Shown here in pieces: positions 45,739 through 56,689 of a stretch of 64,000 nucleotides of DNA. Below the pieces are notes generated by a model. It was given only the letters and a program-made list of their open reading frames with translations. It had not been told where the DNA came from and did not search any database. This DNA is from Pollenia angustigena (lineage: Eukaryota; Arthropoda; Insecta; Diptera; Polleniidae): assembly GCA_930367215.1 (NCBI GenBank), contig OV884060.1:180741253-180805252 (forward strand). Direction: 5' to 3'. A program made the translations under genes and the position numbers. Positions within the stretch are counted from its first letter, which is position 1, and each line of letters starts with the position of its first letter.

Positions 45739-46816
45739 TAGGGCTTCCAATCGGGATAGTTTTTCTGAATCCCGGTATTCGGGATTGAAGAAAATATTTC
45801 GGGATTCCGGGGCTTGCGGGATATTTTGAATCCCGGGATTCACGGCATTTACTAAACTAATTTGTATCCATTTTTAATTATTGATAAAAAAAATAACACC
45901 ATTTCCAATTGTTTTTTAAAATTTTGCAAATGAATTTTAAATTCTCCAAATATATTTTTAAGTTTTCTCAGGCCGTAGTTTAACGTTGTATAAAACTCAG
46001 ATTTTTCCGGCGAAAAGTATTTTTTTTTTTTATTTTTTTTGCCCCTATTATAGTTTACAACTCAACTCAGTTGATCTGAAATTGAACAACTGCTAGTGAT
46101 GAGTTGTAAATTTTTGATGGTTTTGTTAACCGCACTAACATAAAGTTGTAAGCCATAATACAAAAACTGCAAAATTTCAACTGAACTATGGTTGAGTTGT
46201 ATTAAAGACCAACATTTTAAATAGTTTTTATAGTTTTCTATACACAGGCTTTCAAGGTCATTAATTTAATGTAAATAAAAGATTATTTATTTCATTATCA
46301 ATAAAATCCGACGTTTCGTTGGTATTCTTTCCAACTTCTTCAGGGATTGAGTTTTATTAAAATAATAATCTTTTTCGTCAGTTTACATCATTTATAAAAT
46401 ATATCACAGTATTTTGTATAGGTGGACAACACAACACAATACTTAAAATATTAAAATAAATATATGTAAATTTAAAATTATCACAGAAAATTTGTCCTTT
46501 TTAGATCACAGTTGTTATTATTACATTTTAATTAAGCAAAACTAAGCTGTTCCGTCAAAATTATGTATACAAACTTTGTAATGGCGGCACAAATATGTTT
46601 TCTGATTAACTAAACCTAGTTTAACTGACATCTCAAAAACCCAGCCTAAATGTATTTTTAAATTATGCAAACATTTTAAATTTGTCAAATATATTATAAA
46701 ACTAATATAATTGAAAATTGTCCATATGTATTTTAAATCTATACAAATGTATCAGAACCCCAAGATACGGGATTCGCCTAATCCCGAAAATCGGTATTTC
46801 CCGATTGGAAGCCCTA
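45739..46816. mobile_element. hAT-like element with TAGGGCTTCCAATCGGGA ends
   Basis: TAGGGCTTCCAATCGGGA and its exact complement are flanked by the octamer ATACATAT at 45731-45738 and 46817-46824. It starts only ten bases after the previous foldback. AATCCCGGGATT-like words near the ends tie it to the MITE at 16587-16823. It contains a hammerhead-like motif at 46305-46348. Confidence 0.85.
46305..46348 (-). ncRNA. Hammerhead-ribozyme-like motif, copy 2
   Basis: On the minus strand: AATCC, CTGAAGA, A, GTTGG, eight-base loop, CCAAC, GAAAC, GTC, GGATT. Stem I (AATCC/GGATT) and stem II (GTTGG/CCAAC) both differ from copy 1 at 26859-26899 yet still pair, while the core boxes are unchanged. The same extra A precedes stem II. 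Confidence 0.5.
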
Positions 46817-46871
46817 ATACATATTCAACAACTTAATAACAGTTTTAACATGGGTTCTTCACCTAAGATAA

Positions 46872-47013
46872 TCAGCCTTATTCCGGTTGTCGTTGTTGTA
46901 ATCACTCAAGTCGTTTTTTGTAAGAGATTAAAGTAACACACAACCAGTGTTCTTTAATCTCTTACAAAAAACGACTTGAGCGATTACGACAACGACAACC
47001 GGAATAAGGCTGA
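46872..47013. repeat. 142-bp near-perfect palindrome
   Basis: TCAGCCTTATTCCGGTTGTC starts the left arm and its complement ends the right arm at 47013. The arms are about 62 bp with two or three mismatches and a loop of about 16 bp (near 46936-46951). It is probably a snapback MITE. Confidence 0.8.
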
Positions 47014-47659
47014 ATATCTGATATAATATGTGAGAGAACGTCGGCAGAATGAGAGAACAAATTTCTTCATGTTAATCTTAATCTTAAACAAGGTGAACAC
47101 GTATCTTATAAGATTTCATAATCGAATGATTCTCGTGCAGTAAACTTGTGTAGTTTTTACTCTTTTTTTTTAGTTTTTTCTTGTTTTTTAATTAAAAAAA
47201 TGGTTTTTTAAACACTTATCACAAGATTTCCACAAAAAAATAAACATTTTAATGAATGCGTCCTATTATTGTTTTATATACATATGTGTATGTATGTGTA
47301 TTTTTGACAGCTCATCTTATAACATTGTTGTTATAAGATTTCTTATTACAACTGTCTCATAACATTTATTATAATATTAATACTAACACTATTTGAGAGT
47401 CCACACGTAAGATAATACTCTCTGCGATTGAATTTTACGTTTGCTGATATAAAAATCTTATATCTTATCTCAGGTGGAGACCCTGTGTAAACAAGCCGAA
47501 TATTATCTAGATACCAGAGATGTAAATGAATCATTCATTTTTGAATTAATTCGTGAATCATTCATGCACTGAATTAGCAAATTTTTTATTAATTCTTTTC
47601 ACACAAAAAAATTGCAATTCATTTGAATTGATTTTGAATTAATTCAACATCACATGGTT

Positions 47660-48612
47660 AAATCAACTTCTCTCCTCATAAGGACCCAGAATATATATAC
47701 TTTATGGGGTCTAAAATCAATGTTGTGGAAATTACAAACGTAATGACAAACTTATATATACCCTTTTACACCTCTGGTGAAGGGTATAAAAAAGAGTAAC
47801 TTTTGGGATTTCAGTATTTTGATTATAACTCAGCCATTATTTAACCGATTTGACAGATTTATATACCGACGTGTTAAGCAAGAAATTTACCATTTATTTG
47901 TGTTATAAAACTTGGACTCGGGAAGATCCATGGTTACCGAAAATGGGTATTTAAAAAAAAATTTTGGTCATAATTTTTTTGTATCTGAACCGATTTTCCC
48001 GGATTCTTTATAAAATATGTTCTACTAAAAATTTCCGATATTTTATATATAAGTCATATCCATAGGACATATGACAGCCCTAAAATTTAGGTTTTTATGC
48101 AATTTTTAATTTTTTTTGTACGGGAGGTACCACGCCCACTTCTCCAATCCCGCCCACACTTTGTAGGGTGGTGTGTATTGACAACCTAAATGTGTGTACC
48201 TAATTTGGAAACTTTGGCTCTTACCGTTCTCCAGATATACAGAAAAAAGCAATAAAAATACAACAACAACAAGGGATTTTTGGAAAAAATTAGAGGCAGT
48301 CGTGGTTTTTGATCATATCTCAGCCATTTGTGGACCGATCTTGCTGAATTTCAATAGCACGAAATGGTGGACTATATGTGACATAAATGTAAAACAACCT
48401 AGCCGCTATCATGTCTGGTTTTCCCGGAAAACACATATCAAGCGTAAGACGGACAGACGGACAGACGGACATCGTTAAATCAACTTCTCTTCTCATATGG
48501 ACCCAGAATATATATACTTTATGGGGTCTAAAATCAATATTGTGGAAATTACAAACGTAATGACAAACTTATATACATATACCCTTTTACACCTCTGGTG
48601 AAGGGTATAATA
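47660..48612. repeat. TATACCC-type repeats, two ends in tandem
   Basis: Both 47674-47797 and 48495-48612 carry GACCCAGAATATATATAC, TTTATGGGGTCTAAAATCAA and CTCTGGTGAAGGGTATA. Between them lie the CACGCCCACTTCTCC block and a triple GACGGACA tract (48451-48470). Confidence 0.75.
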
Positions 48613-48714
48613 ATAAAAAGAAATAATTAAAAAAAAAATAATTAAAAAAAATAAATAAATTTTTACTTTATTGACTTTGTGTAACTATATATTTTTATAA
48701 AGTTTTTGCTGGGT

Positions 48715-48900
48715 AGCTACAAAAAGTTAACTTTTAAGTTAACTGAAAGTAGTGCAGAGTCGGACAATTGACTACTTCCTAGGACATCGCAATGTTAAAA
48801 TAGTTAGTTAATTTCATATAAAAGCAATGCCAGTGTCAACCACCACTACTTGAGAGATAGTTAGCTTTCAGTTAATTTAAAGTTAACTGAATGTCCGACA
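48715..48900. mobile_element. Small MITE with GTTAACT-rich ends
   Basis: AAAGTTAACTTTTAAGTTAAC then GAAAGTAGTG at the left; CACTACTT, then CTTTCAGTTAA and TTTAAAGTTAACT at the right, inverted. No gene. Confidence 0.5.
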
Positions 48901-48910
48901 GGGTGTTTAT

Positions 48911-50197
48911 CCCAACAAACACGAAGTCAAACCTTTGATATGAAATGACTTTGTCATTTGACATCAAACACAATTCTCAAACGTTTTTCAATCGTTTGAT
49001 TTAACATTTAAATTCAAATTGATAATGATTTGAAAATAAACATTTGATATTTTTTACTTTGCGATTACATGTGTTTTACTATTAAAAATAAATTTTAATA
49101 TAAAGTGAACAGCTTATTTCTTGTGAAAAATAAAAATTATTTGTGAGTAATAACAATGATTAAGAATACGAAAAAAAGGAAAATAAAACGGGAAAGTGAA
49201 GAAAGTTTGTTGAACGATCGCGGTGCTACCATCCTCAAAATAAAAGGGAGCCAAGTAGTTTGTCTTTCCAAGAATTAGAGGACATTATTTATGGCGATTT
49301 CTTTTCTGAGAAAAATGTTGCATTAATGTAACATGTTCTACATTTTTGTGTTCGTTTGTACAAAAAATACAACTGTGGGAAAAATTTTCAAGTTCTTTTG
49401 TGAATATGTTTATAAAAAACGTGCAAAACATGTTGCATATTTTACCCTTACTTTTACTTAAGGTGTTCATACTGCCCTGTTTTACAACTTTGGTACTTAC
49501 TACTTTCTTTGTAGAACGAATGCTTTATTTTGTTTGTCAAAATTCATACCGCTCATAATTTTGTAAACAATTAGTTTTAAAACAAAATATAAAAATAATT
49601 TCACATTAAAATCAAAAAAATTTATTTATATTATAAACGTTTTAATTTTTATAAGCCATTAGTGATGTTAATATTTGTTTCCAACCCGTAATAGCGTGCA
49701 GAAACCGCTTAAATAGCTTTAAAAATCGCTCATTAAGTACATTAATGATGAAAGTGTAATAGTTGTAAATAAAAGCACTAATTGTGTTCTATTGAAATTG
49801 CACAACATGTAACACTTCGAGTGATTATAGGTAACATTAGAAAATGTAACATGTATATACTGTAACATATTTTTCTCAGAAAAGAAATCGCCATTAATCT
49901 TTAAGCCGAATGTTTATCTCACAGTTTATTTAAATAAATAATAAATTTATATTAAAAAAAATAAAATATTTTTTAATACAATGTGGAATCTATTATAATC
50001 CACATTTGAAAAACATTTGAGAATTACATTTGAAAGCAAGTTGAAAATAAAGGCATTTTTCAATTTGAAAATAATTTCCCCTTTTTGTTGAGAACGCTAT
50101 GATTTTCAAATGATTTTCAAATCATTTTTTTCTCAAACGACAAACGTTTGATTTCAAATCATTTTCAATTTGAAATCAAACCTTCGTGTTTGTTGGG
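48911..50197. mobile_element. Element with CCCAACAAACACGAAG ends
   Basis: CCCAACAAACACGAAG at the left and CTTCGTGTTTGTTGGG at the right are exact complements; AT stands on both sides. Subterminal words ATTTGAAAAT and CATTTGA recur at both ends. A possible short coding remnant at 49156 (MIKNTKKRKIKRESEESLL) is followed by a stop. Another MITE is nested at 49290-49896. Confidence 0.7.
49290..49896. mobile_element. Nested MITE with ATGGCGATTTCTTTTCTG ends
   Basis: ATGGCGATTTCTTTTCTGAG then AAAAATGTT at the left; AACATATTTTTCTCAG then AAAAGAAATCGCCAT at the right. Several TGTAACAT words inside. The open frames at 49285-49558 are its left part. Confidence 0.75.
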
Positions 50198-50214
50198 ATG
50201 GTATGCCACACATA

Positions 50215-50390
50215 CACATTTTTTCCTTTTGCTTTGTATATGTGGTAGTAAGTTTTTGACAACTAAAAAGAAATTTTACACAAACAAAATACATGTCGTT
50301 TTTTGTTTTTGTTCAAGTAAGCAGACCTGATAGATGGGCCCAAGGCCCATTGAAAAGGTCTGCGCAAGAAGCGTGATGATCATTGCTTAT
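50215..50390. repeat. Fragment of the DUF7869-like element
   Basis: ATACACATTTTTTCC, TGCTTTGTATATGTGGTAG and AAAGGTCTGCGCAAGAAGC match the 3' region of the element at 31862-32030. A further fragment is at 51575-51690. Between, 50400-50880, I see no gene. Confidence 0.65.
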
Positions 50391-50884
50391 GTTCTTTTTA
50401 GAGCCACTTTTTGGGTTTGAGATTAAAGTTAATTTTATTCTATAATTAGCTAATCTGAGAATTAAGTTAATCTAGTATCAATTGAATTTGATATTTTTGG
50501 GTGGTGGCTTAAACCATGTAGCGCTACCATACTGAGCACAAATAAATGGCAACATTTTTTTGCAAATATCAACTTTTTATCAAGCAATATGGATGTTTTC
50601 AAAGAAGAAGAAGAAAATGCGCGAATTTAATATTGTTTACAAGCTAGACATTCTTTGCGTTTAAAGAAAAAATATATTAAAGAACAAATATAGAATGGAA
50701 AAATTATATAAAAGTGCTAAGCAATGTTTTAAAATGTATTTTTTCTTTTAATATTTTAAATTTTTAATATTTTTAATTAGGCTTAAGTTCATGAAATTTA
50801 ATTTTTATTAAATTATTTTTATGAAGAAAGGAATTTTACAACATGAAAATTAATTAAAATTGTTATTGATAATCTTTCATTCTT

Positions 50885-50990
50885 GACGTGGCTCGGGCTC
50901 GAACCCTGGCCGGCAGGTTACCATGACATGTTTCGATCGCAACCGCTCGATCTCCTCAGATGGATTTGCCGTCTTACACTCGCAGCCATC
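50885..50990 (-). repeat. tRNA-like sequence, probable SINE head or tRNA relic
   Basis: On the minus strand GATCGAGCGGTTGCG (50952-50938) resembles an A box of the Ser/Leu tRNA kind, and GGTTCGAGCCC (50905-50895) is a good B box, about 33 bases later. The T stem and acceptor stem do not pair properly, so it is not an intact tRNA. Its GC content stands out from the surrounding DNA. Confidence 0.45.
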
Positions 50991-51242
50991 CACGACTGCT
51001 GACGTCACTAGTCAAACATCAATCCTTAAACCAAATTGTATTTTTTTTTTTTAACATTTGGTAGATCGAAATTTGCTTTCCTGAATGATTATCCATTTTA
51101 ATTGATTTTACATGTTTTTTCCTTTACTTCTGTTTTTTCGTACTTTCGTCAAGAATTTTTCTTGACGTCCAAGTACATTTTTTGTTTTTTCACTTTGTCT
51201 TTCTTTATATTTTTGCAAGTTCTTTATGTTAAACATGTGTAT

Positions 51243-51384
51243 GTGCCGGTTCACACACGTCAAGTTTGACTCGTCAAGTCTTGAGTTTTTAGGAGAGAGG
51301 GGAAAAGAAATGGCATTCTCTTTTCCCTTCTCTCCTAAAAGATCAAGACTTGAAGAGTCAAACTTGACGTGTGTGAACCAGCAC
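51243..51384. repeat. Hairpin-forming MITE
   Basis: GGTTCACACACGTCAAGTTT at the left and AAACTTGACGTGTGTGAACC at the right are exact complements; TTTAGGAGAGAGGGGAAAAG and its near-complement continue inward to a loop near 51315. The 75-codon frame here is a reading of the hairpin. Confidence 0.8.
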
Positions 51385-51693
51385 TATGTTGACAGTTTAA
51401 GTTTAGGTTTAAACCACCACCGTTGGCCGCTTAAACTAGCAAAAAAAAGTTAAAAAACTACAACTCAAAAAGTAAATACGGAGATTCTCTAACCCAAAAA
51501 GTGGCTATTAGTTGTCAAAAGTTGTTTACATTTTGCTTACATGTGCATGTATACGTTTGTTTACGTTTATGGTATGCCACACATACACGTTTTTTCCTTT
51601 TGCTTTGTATATGTGGTAGTAAATTTTTGACAACTAAAAAGAATCGTTTTTTGTTTTTGTACAAGTAAGCAGACCTGATAGATGGGCCTTGTC

Positions 51694-51895
51694 ATAAATT
51701 ATTTGTATCAAAATGTTATCTATGATCAAAACTTTTATTAAAAATAACTTATTTTACTGCACTCAATAATTTATTTTAACTCCGTATCAAATCACATAAG
51801 TTTGTATTTATAAAGTAACGATAAATCCACATTCTAGAAAAAACACACACAGATGTTTATTTTCCAAAAATTTCCTTTAGTGCCCTGGTGTGATG
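51694..51895. repeat. Second copy of the repeat at 4850-5035
   Basis: Same order of words as the first copy, from CATAAATTATTTGTATC to TAGTGCCCTG, same orientation. It is followed at 52030-52330 by a fragment of a TATACCC-type repeat (TGTACTTTGCGCACAAGG, also at 63790-63810 inverted). Confidence 0.7.
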
Positions 51896-52352
51896 GCGTT
51901 TTGTTTTTATAGATGGGAGCTTTGGGAAAATGTAACCCGATTCTAAAAGAATTTAATTTGCAGTATAATATTTTGGGGCGAATTTAATCTAAATACCAAC
52001 ATAATTAAATGGTTTATGGACACAAAGACTTTAATTATAAAATAGGTTTTTATGGGGAATATGTGAAATTGTAGACCGATACTCGCCATTTGCAAAGAAA
52101 GTCATTCTTAGTACAATTAAAGAGAGTATTTACCGAATTTAATCAAATTATATACATGATTGCAACTTGTACTTTGCGCACAAGGTTAACATGGACAGAC
52201 AACTAGCCAGACGACCGGAAGGACATCGTTATATCCCTTTAAAAAGTGATTCTGGGTCGATATATGTACTAAAATATTGGTCCAGATTTCTATGTATTAC
52301 ACACATCGCCAAAAAGGTAAATAATTGCTTTATCCTTCATTTTTTCTTATAT

Positions 52353-53530
52353 AATGGGTGATTTTTTAAGAGCTATAGGAAAATTTAAAAAAAAACACAT
52401 AAAATTCAGAAAAATGTATGAAATCTTTATTTGAATCGATAGTACGGTCCATATAATTTAATGTCATTTAAATGTTGACCGTGACTGCGCCTCAAATGGT
52501 CCATCCGCTTAGACCAATTGTGGCATACTCTTTCCAACATTTCGGCCGGTATCTCATGAATAAATGCTTCAATGTTGTCTTCCAATGCGTCAATTGAATC
52601 GGGCATGTGTGTATAGACATGAGCTTTAACATAGCCCCACAAAAAATAGTCTAAAGGCGTTAAATCGCACAATCTAGGCGTCCAATTGACCGGTCCCGAA
52701 CGTGAAATAAAATGTTCACCGAACACGCCTCTCAATAAGTCCATTGTTAAGCGTGCTGTGTTGCATGTGGCACCGTCTTGTTGAAACCACATGTCATGCA
52801 AGTCAAGCTCTTGCATTTTGGGCAAAAAGAAAGTTGGATATCATCTCACGGTAGCGCTCACCATTCAAAGTTACGTTACGATTCGCATCATCTTTGAAGA
52901 AGTACGGTCCAATGATGCCACCAGCCCATAAACCGCACCAAACTGTGACTTTTTCTGGATGCATTGGTAGCTCTTGCAATGCTTCTGGCTGATCTTCACT
53001 CCAAAATCGACAATTCTACTTATTAACGTACCCATTGAGCCAAAAATGAGCTTCGTCGCTGAACACAAGAAGCGCGCGATGAACTTTCTTAACAAAGCAC
53101 GCATTTTGATAATAAAATTCAATAATTTGCAAGCGTTGTTCGTTTGTAAAGCAGACCATACACGATTCAATTCAATTGCCAACTGAGTCGGTTGTTGTCC
53201 AAATCAAAGCGTGTATGGCCTTGTCAGTTGATTAGTTTGACGGTTGTCGAGTTGGTTGAAGAAAAATCAAAAGATTTTGATTTTTTCAAGTTGACTACTA
53301 AGTCTTCCAATTCGATTGTACTGTGTGTGGTCAAGTCTCTTGATCAGCTGTTAAAATTAATTTTTGTAGTTAAGTATTTTAAAAATTGTCTTTTATTTCA
53401 TTAAATTTTAAAATAAATTTAAAATCTTTCAATTCAGTTGATGAAGTTGTCAACTGAGTTGAAAGACTCAGTTGACAACTGAATTGAACCGTGTATGGGG
53501 CGCATAAGACGATTCATGGTTAAATTCAAG
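52353..53530 (-). mobile_element. Mariner element, internally deleted and interrupted
   Basis: The 3' end reads GGGTGATTTTTTAAGAGC (plus strand, from 52356), a known type of mariner terminus. The transposase (minus) keeps a good C-terminal part at 52825-52427: MWFQQDGATCNTARLT, then CDLTPLDYFLWGYVKAHVYT. Upstream, 53182-52826 is shifted between frames: EQRLQIIEFYYQNAC, then directly FSDEAHFWLNG, so the middle of the N-terminal half is deleted. A MITE splits the start at 53155-53501, and the 5' end merges into a CAAGGCGAATT module near 53530. Inactive. Confidence 0.8.
53155..53501. mobile_element. MITE inserted in the mariner N-terminal region
   Basis: CCATACACGATTCAATTCA with CAACTGAGTC at the left; GACTCAGTTGACAACTGAAT and CGTGTATGG at the right. 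The interior repeats CAACTGA/TCAGTTG words. Mariner sequence continues on both sides (ATGAATCG on the minus strand beyond 53501). Confidence 0.65.
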
Positions 53531-53935
53531 GCGAATTGACTAGAAGGTGGGGTCAAGTCAACATATGGTGTTTTTTTTCGGTGGTCGACTTGTCAAAGTT
53601 TGTATACAAACTTGTTTTTTATGTAAACAAACCTGTTTTTTTTACTAGCAATATTTTTGACAACCCGACCACAGAAGCCAAGGCGAATTTATAACAGGTA
53701 AGTGCAACTCTACAACTACAAAACAAGGCGAATTAACTCCATGTATTTTGTTTTTGCAATTTTGTGAGTTGTTGTCAAACTTCAGTATAGAAACAAAACA
53801 ATATTTTGACGTTTCACCATTTTTTTAATTCGCCGTGGATACAGCTGATGAACGGCTGACGAGTTGAGCTTACCTGGAGTTAATTCGCCTTGACAGAAGC
53901 ATTGTAGTTGTAATTCGCCTTGCCTTGGGTTAAAT
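53528..53935. repeat. Cluster of CAAGGCGAATT modules
   Basis: Copies at 53528, 53680 and 53725 (plus), and at 53826, 53880 and 53911 (inverted, ATTCGCC). They alternate with CTACAACTACAAAA and TTGTTTTT blocks. Probably ends of overlapping foldback MITEs like 25083-26262. From 53987 (CAGTGTTGCCAATAAG) a hAT-like end begins; no gene up to 54600. Confidence 0.6.
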
Positions 53936-54606
53936 TATAGACCAAACTGAAGATGTTTGACAGTGAAGTGCGTCAGCTGTTTAAACCAGTGTTGCCAATA
54001 AGATAATAGCTAAAAAATCACCCGATATAAAATTTTAAAGTTTAAAATAACATTAATTTTTAACGACAACCAGCTTTGTGTTACAATTTTCTAGTAAAAA
54101 TTAAATGTTGATGGTGAAATTAAAGCAAGACGTTAGGTATACAGATGAATATTTAAAAAAGAAAAGTCAAAATATGTATTTAAAAAAAAAACAAATTTTT
54201 TTTTATATGTGGCGAAAGCTCTTGTAGGCATCTAAAGATTTAACATGTCGTCAGCTCAGAATTGGTTTGGCGCATATGCCAAAAAGTCGGAGTGGAGAAA
54301 AACGACAAAGAAGATTTACATGAAGATTTCTCAAATTGTACCCGATAGAATTTTTTTAAATTTTTGTGCCGCATACGCCACTTTTCTATAAAAAAATTAA
54401 AAAAGTGGCTTTTTGTGCTGCATACGTATACTTATTGCTGTGTATTGAGTAACTTGTTGTTGAGATGAATTTTTTTTATATTTTTTTTATTTGATTTTAC
54501 TTTACAAAAACAGAAAAAACAGTTCTACTGTTATGAAAAGTTACATAAAAAGCCACAAATTAAACAACTTAAATAATGCAAAAGTAAAAAGAAAATTTAA
54601 AACTTA

Positions 54607-54902
54607 GAGGGAGTTTACACGGTGTCTTTTCAGACATGTCTAACAAACACGTTTGTTTTGTTTGTAGGTGATCGGGGTAGAGAAGAAAGATGGGTTGCCA
54701 AACAGACATGAAATTAGTTTTCATGTTTGTTTATATGAATTTCCATGATTTTAATTTGTATGTATATGTATATTAGACTATTATACATGAAAACAGACAT
54801 GTTTGGAAAGACATCGTGAAAAGACATTAAGATTTTGAAAGCATGTTCAAAAGAGAATGTCAAAAACAGACATGTCTGGAAAGACACCGTGTAAACTCCC
54901 TC
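54607..54902. mobile_element. MITE with TTA duplication (PIF/Harbinger-like)
   Basis: GAGGGAGTTTACACGGTGTC at the left and GACACCGTGTAAACTCCCTC at the right are exact complements. TTA flanks both sides (54604-54606 and 54903-54905). ACAGACATG words recur inside. It interrupts the last codons of the DUF7869-like copy to its right. Confidence 0.85.
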
Positions 54903-54905
54903 TTA

Positions 54906-55640
54906 ATATTGAGTAAATTTTTATAATAAGCTTTATCAACACGTGGAAGAAATATAAGCAAGTCTTTTATGTTTCTATTTTTATCGCTGGAAATAAATGG
55001 TGGTTTCGATATTTTCAAAACATTCGTCAACAAATTCTCAGGAGTTTTCAAAAAATTTTTTGATGCAGACTTAACCAAAATTGCATTTTTATATTTTTCC
55101 TCTCTGGTAGAAGTTTTATAATATATACATAAATCATTATTTTAACTGTATAGAAGTACTTTAATTTTAGCAAAAGGGACTTTTCGAAAGTCCATTTTAT
55201 TTGCTTCCAACGAGTATGTGCGAAAATTTTCCGGAAGCATTTCCATAACTTTAAGTTTTGTTTTATTTTTGGCATTGTTTTAAGCAAATTTAGTAAATGA
55301 AGAGGACTATGAATTTCAATATTCTTTAAGTACCGGTCTATAACACCATGGACATAGTCCACTTCTTGAATTAAAGAATGTTCTGGTTCTGAAGACTTTT
55401 GTATTACGGCATCAATATTATTTTGTTTAAAGAACATTTTGATTGCGGTTGCGTTAATTTGATTTTTATTTTGAGGTACGCAAGAATCGCTCCATAATGT
55501 CAAAGTTTTAATAAGTGACCAATCTTTTATTAATTCATTTAAAATTTTAATTTAAGCACTAGCAAAAATTGGAAGCATTTCCCTTAGGTAGGCTATAAAC
55601 ACAAATAATAGCAAACCGTACACTTGGTTGGGTCCATTAT
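54906..55640 (-). pseudogene. Second DUF7869-like copy, broken
   Basis: From about 55503 to 55048 the frame reads TLWSDSCVPQNKNQINATA, PEHSLIQEVDYVHGVIDRYL and on, close to 31930-32610. It keeps the 15-residue stretch CFRKIFAHTRWKQIK that the other copy lost. A shift near 55075 leads to a frame ending LLIFLPRVDKAYYKNLLNIK at 54906, the family's usual C-terminal kind of sequence. Upstream, MDPTKCTVCY is present near 55635, but some 60 residues between it and TLWSD are deleted and shifted. The two copies together show what each has lost. Confidence 0.65.
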
Positions 55641-55978
55641 AAAACTATTTTTCACAAATTTATTTTCTTGTTGTCATTTTACTTTGCTTTTGCTTTAACA
55701 ACTTTTTTTTCTTACGGCAATGCAGCAAAGCAACAGTAAAATTTATTTTGTGCGTTTTTGTATGAAGAATTTGCTGCAATCGCCAAACAATGGCTTGTAG
55801 AGCAAAACAGTACTTAAAAAATTTTGAAACAGTTGGTATGCAGCAAAATTAAAACCATAAAAATTTTCGCGAAACAGGTTTTTGATTTAGAAAGAGGGTA
55901 TTAAAAAAATATATTCCTCATACCTAACTCATTTTTTTTTTAATGGTCGGTAGGTCAAACCAGTAATGAGCTGACGAT
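55640..55978. repeat. Upstream part of the second DUF7869-like element
   Basis: Same sequence as 32611-32964, ending at the same GACGAT. After it (55979) unrelated AT-rich, ATATGC-containing sequence starts. Confidence 0.7.
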
Positions 55979-56019
55979 GTATCAAAATATGCCTCAAAAA
56001 GGGCAAATATGTACTAAAA

Positions 56020-56638
56020 ACTTAAAAAATGCTGCAAAAAGGCTCTTTCAACCAAATTATGCAAAAACATCTCCAAACGGTTAAATATGCAAAAATATGC
56101 ACTAACGAATCGATTCCAAAATTCATAAGAAGCTCTAAAATGTATAAATATACTGTTTCTGCCTTCATTGGTTGCACAAGGAAAAATATGCGATTACATA
56201 TTTTTGGTTTACCTGGTAATCATCATTGGGGTTTCTTATGCAAGTTGAAATAAATATTTAAAGTCAACTAAATTATCAAAACACGTACTTTCTTTAGAGA
56301 ATAACTTTTATCATTGCTCGAAATAAAATAAAAAAATAACTGTTATTTTTGTTCAAAAAAATAAAAGTCAAAAATTACTGTTATTTCTGTTCAAAAAATC
56401 AAAAAATAACTGTTATTTTTGATCGAAAAAATAAAAATTAATAAAATAAGTTATTTTTGTTCAAAAAAATAAAAATCAGAAATTTAATGTTATAATTGTT
56501 CAAAAAATAAAAATCAAAAAAATAACTGTTATTTTTGTTCAAAAAATAAAGGATATTTTTGTTCAAAAAAATAAAAATCAAAAAATAACTGTTTTCACCT
56601 GACTTTTATGAAAAAAGGAATAACTGTAACGGCCCCTG
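56020..56638. mobile_element. hAT-like end with CAGGGGCCG terminus and subterminal repeats
   Basis: It ends CTGTAACGGCCCCTG at 56638. Inside, about seven units of roughly 35-40 bp carry AAAAATAACTGTTATTTTTG and TTCAAAAAAATAAAAATC. The inner part (AAATATGCAAAAATATGC) resembles 16270-16420. No transposase; the other end is not in view. Confidence 0.6.
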
Positions 56639-56689
56639 AAAACAACCCAACTTAACACTATAGCCCTACATATACTAAGTCCCCAGCCG

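Noticed and set aside
50885..50990. Functional tRNA gene
   Set aside because: A and B boxes are present, but T and acceptor stems do not pair, and no anticodon arm can be placed.
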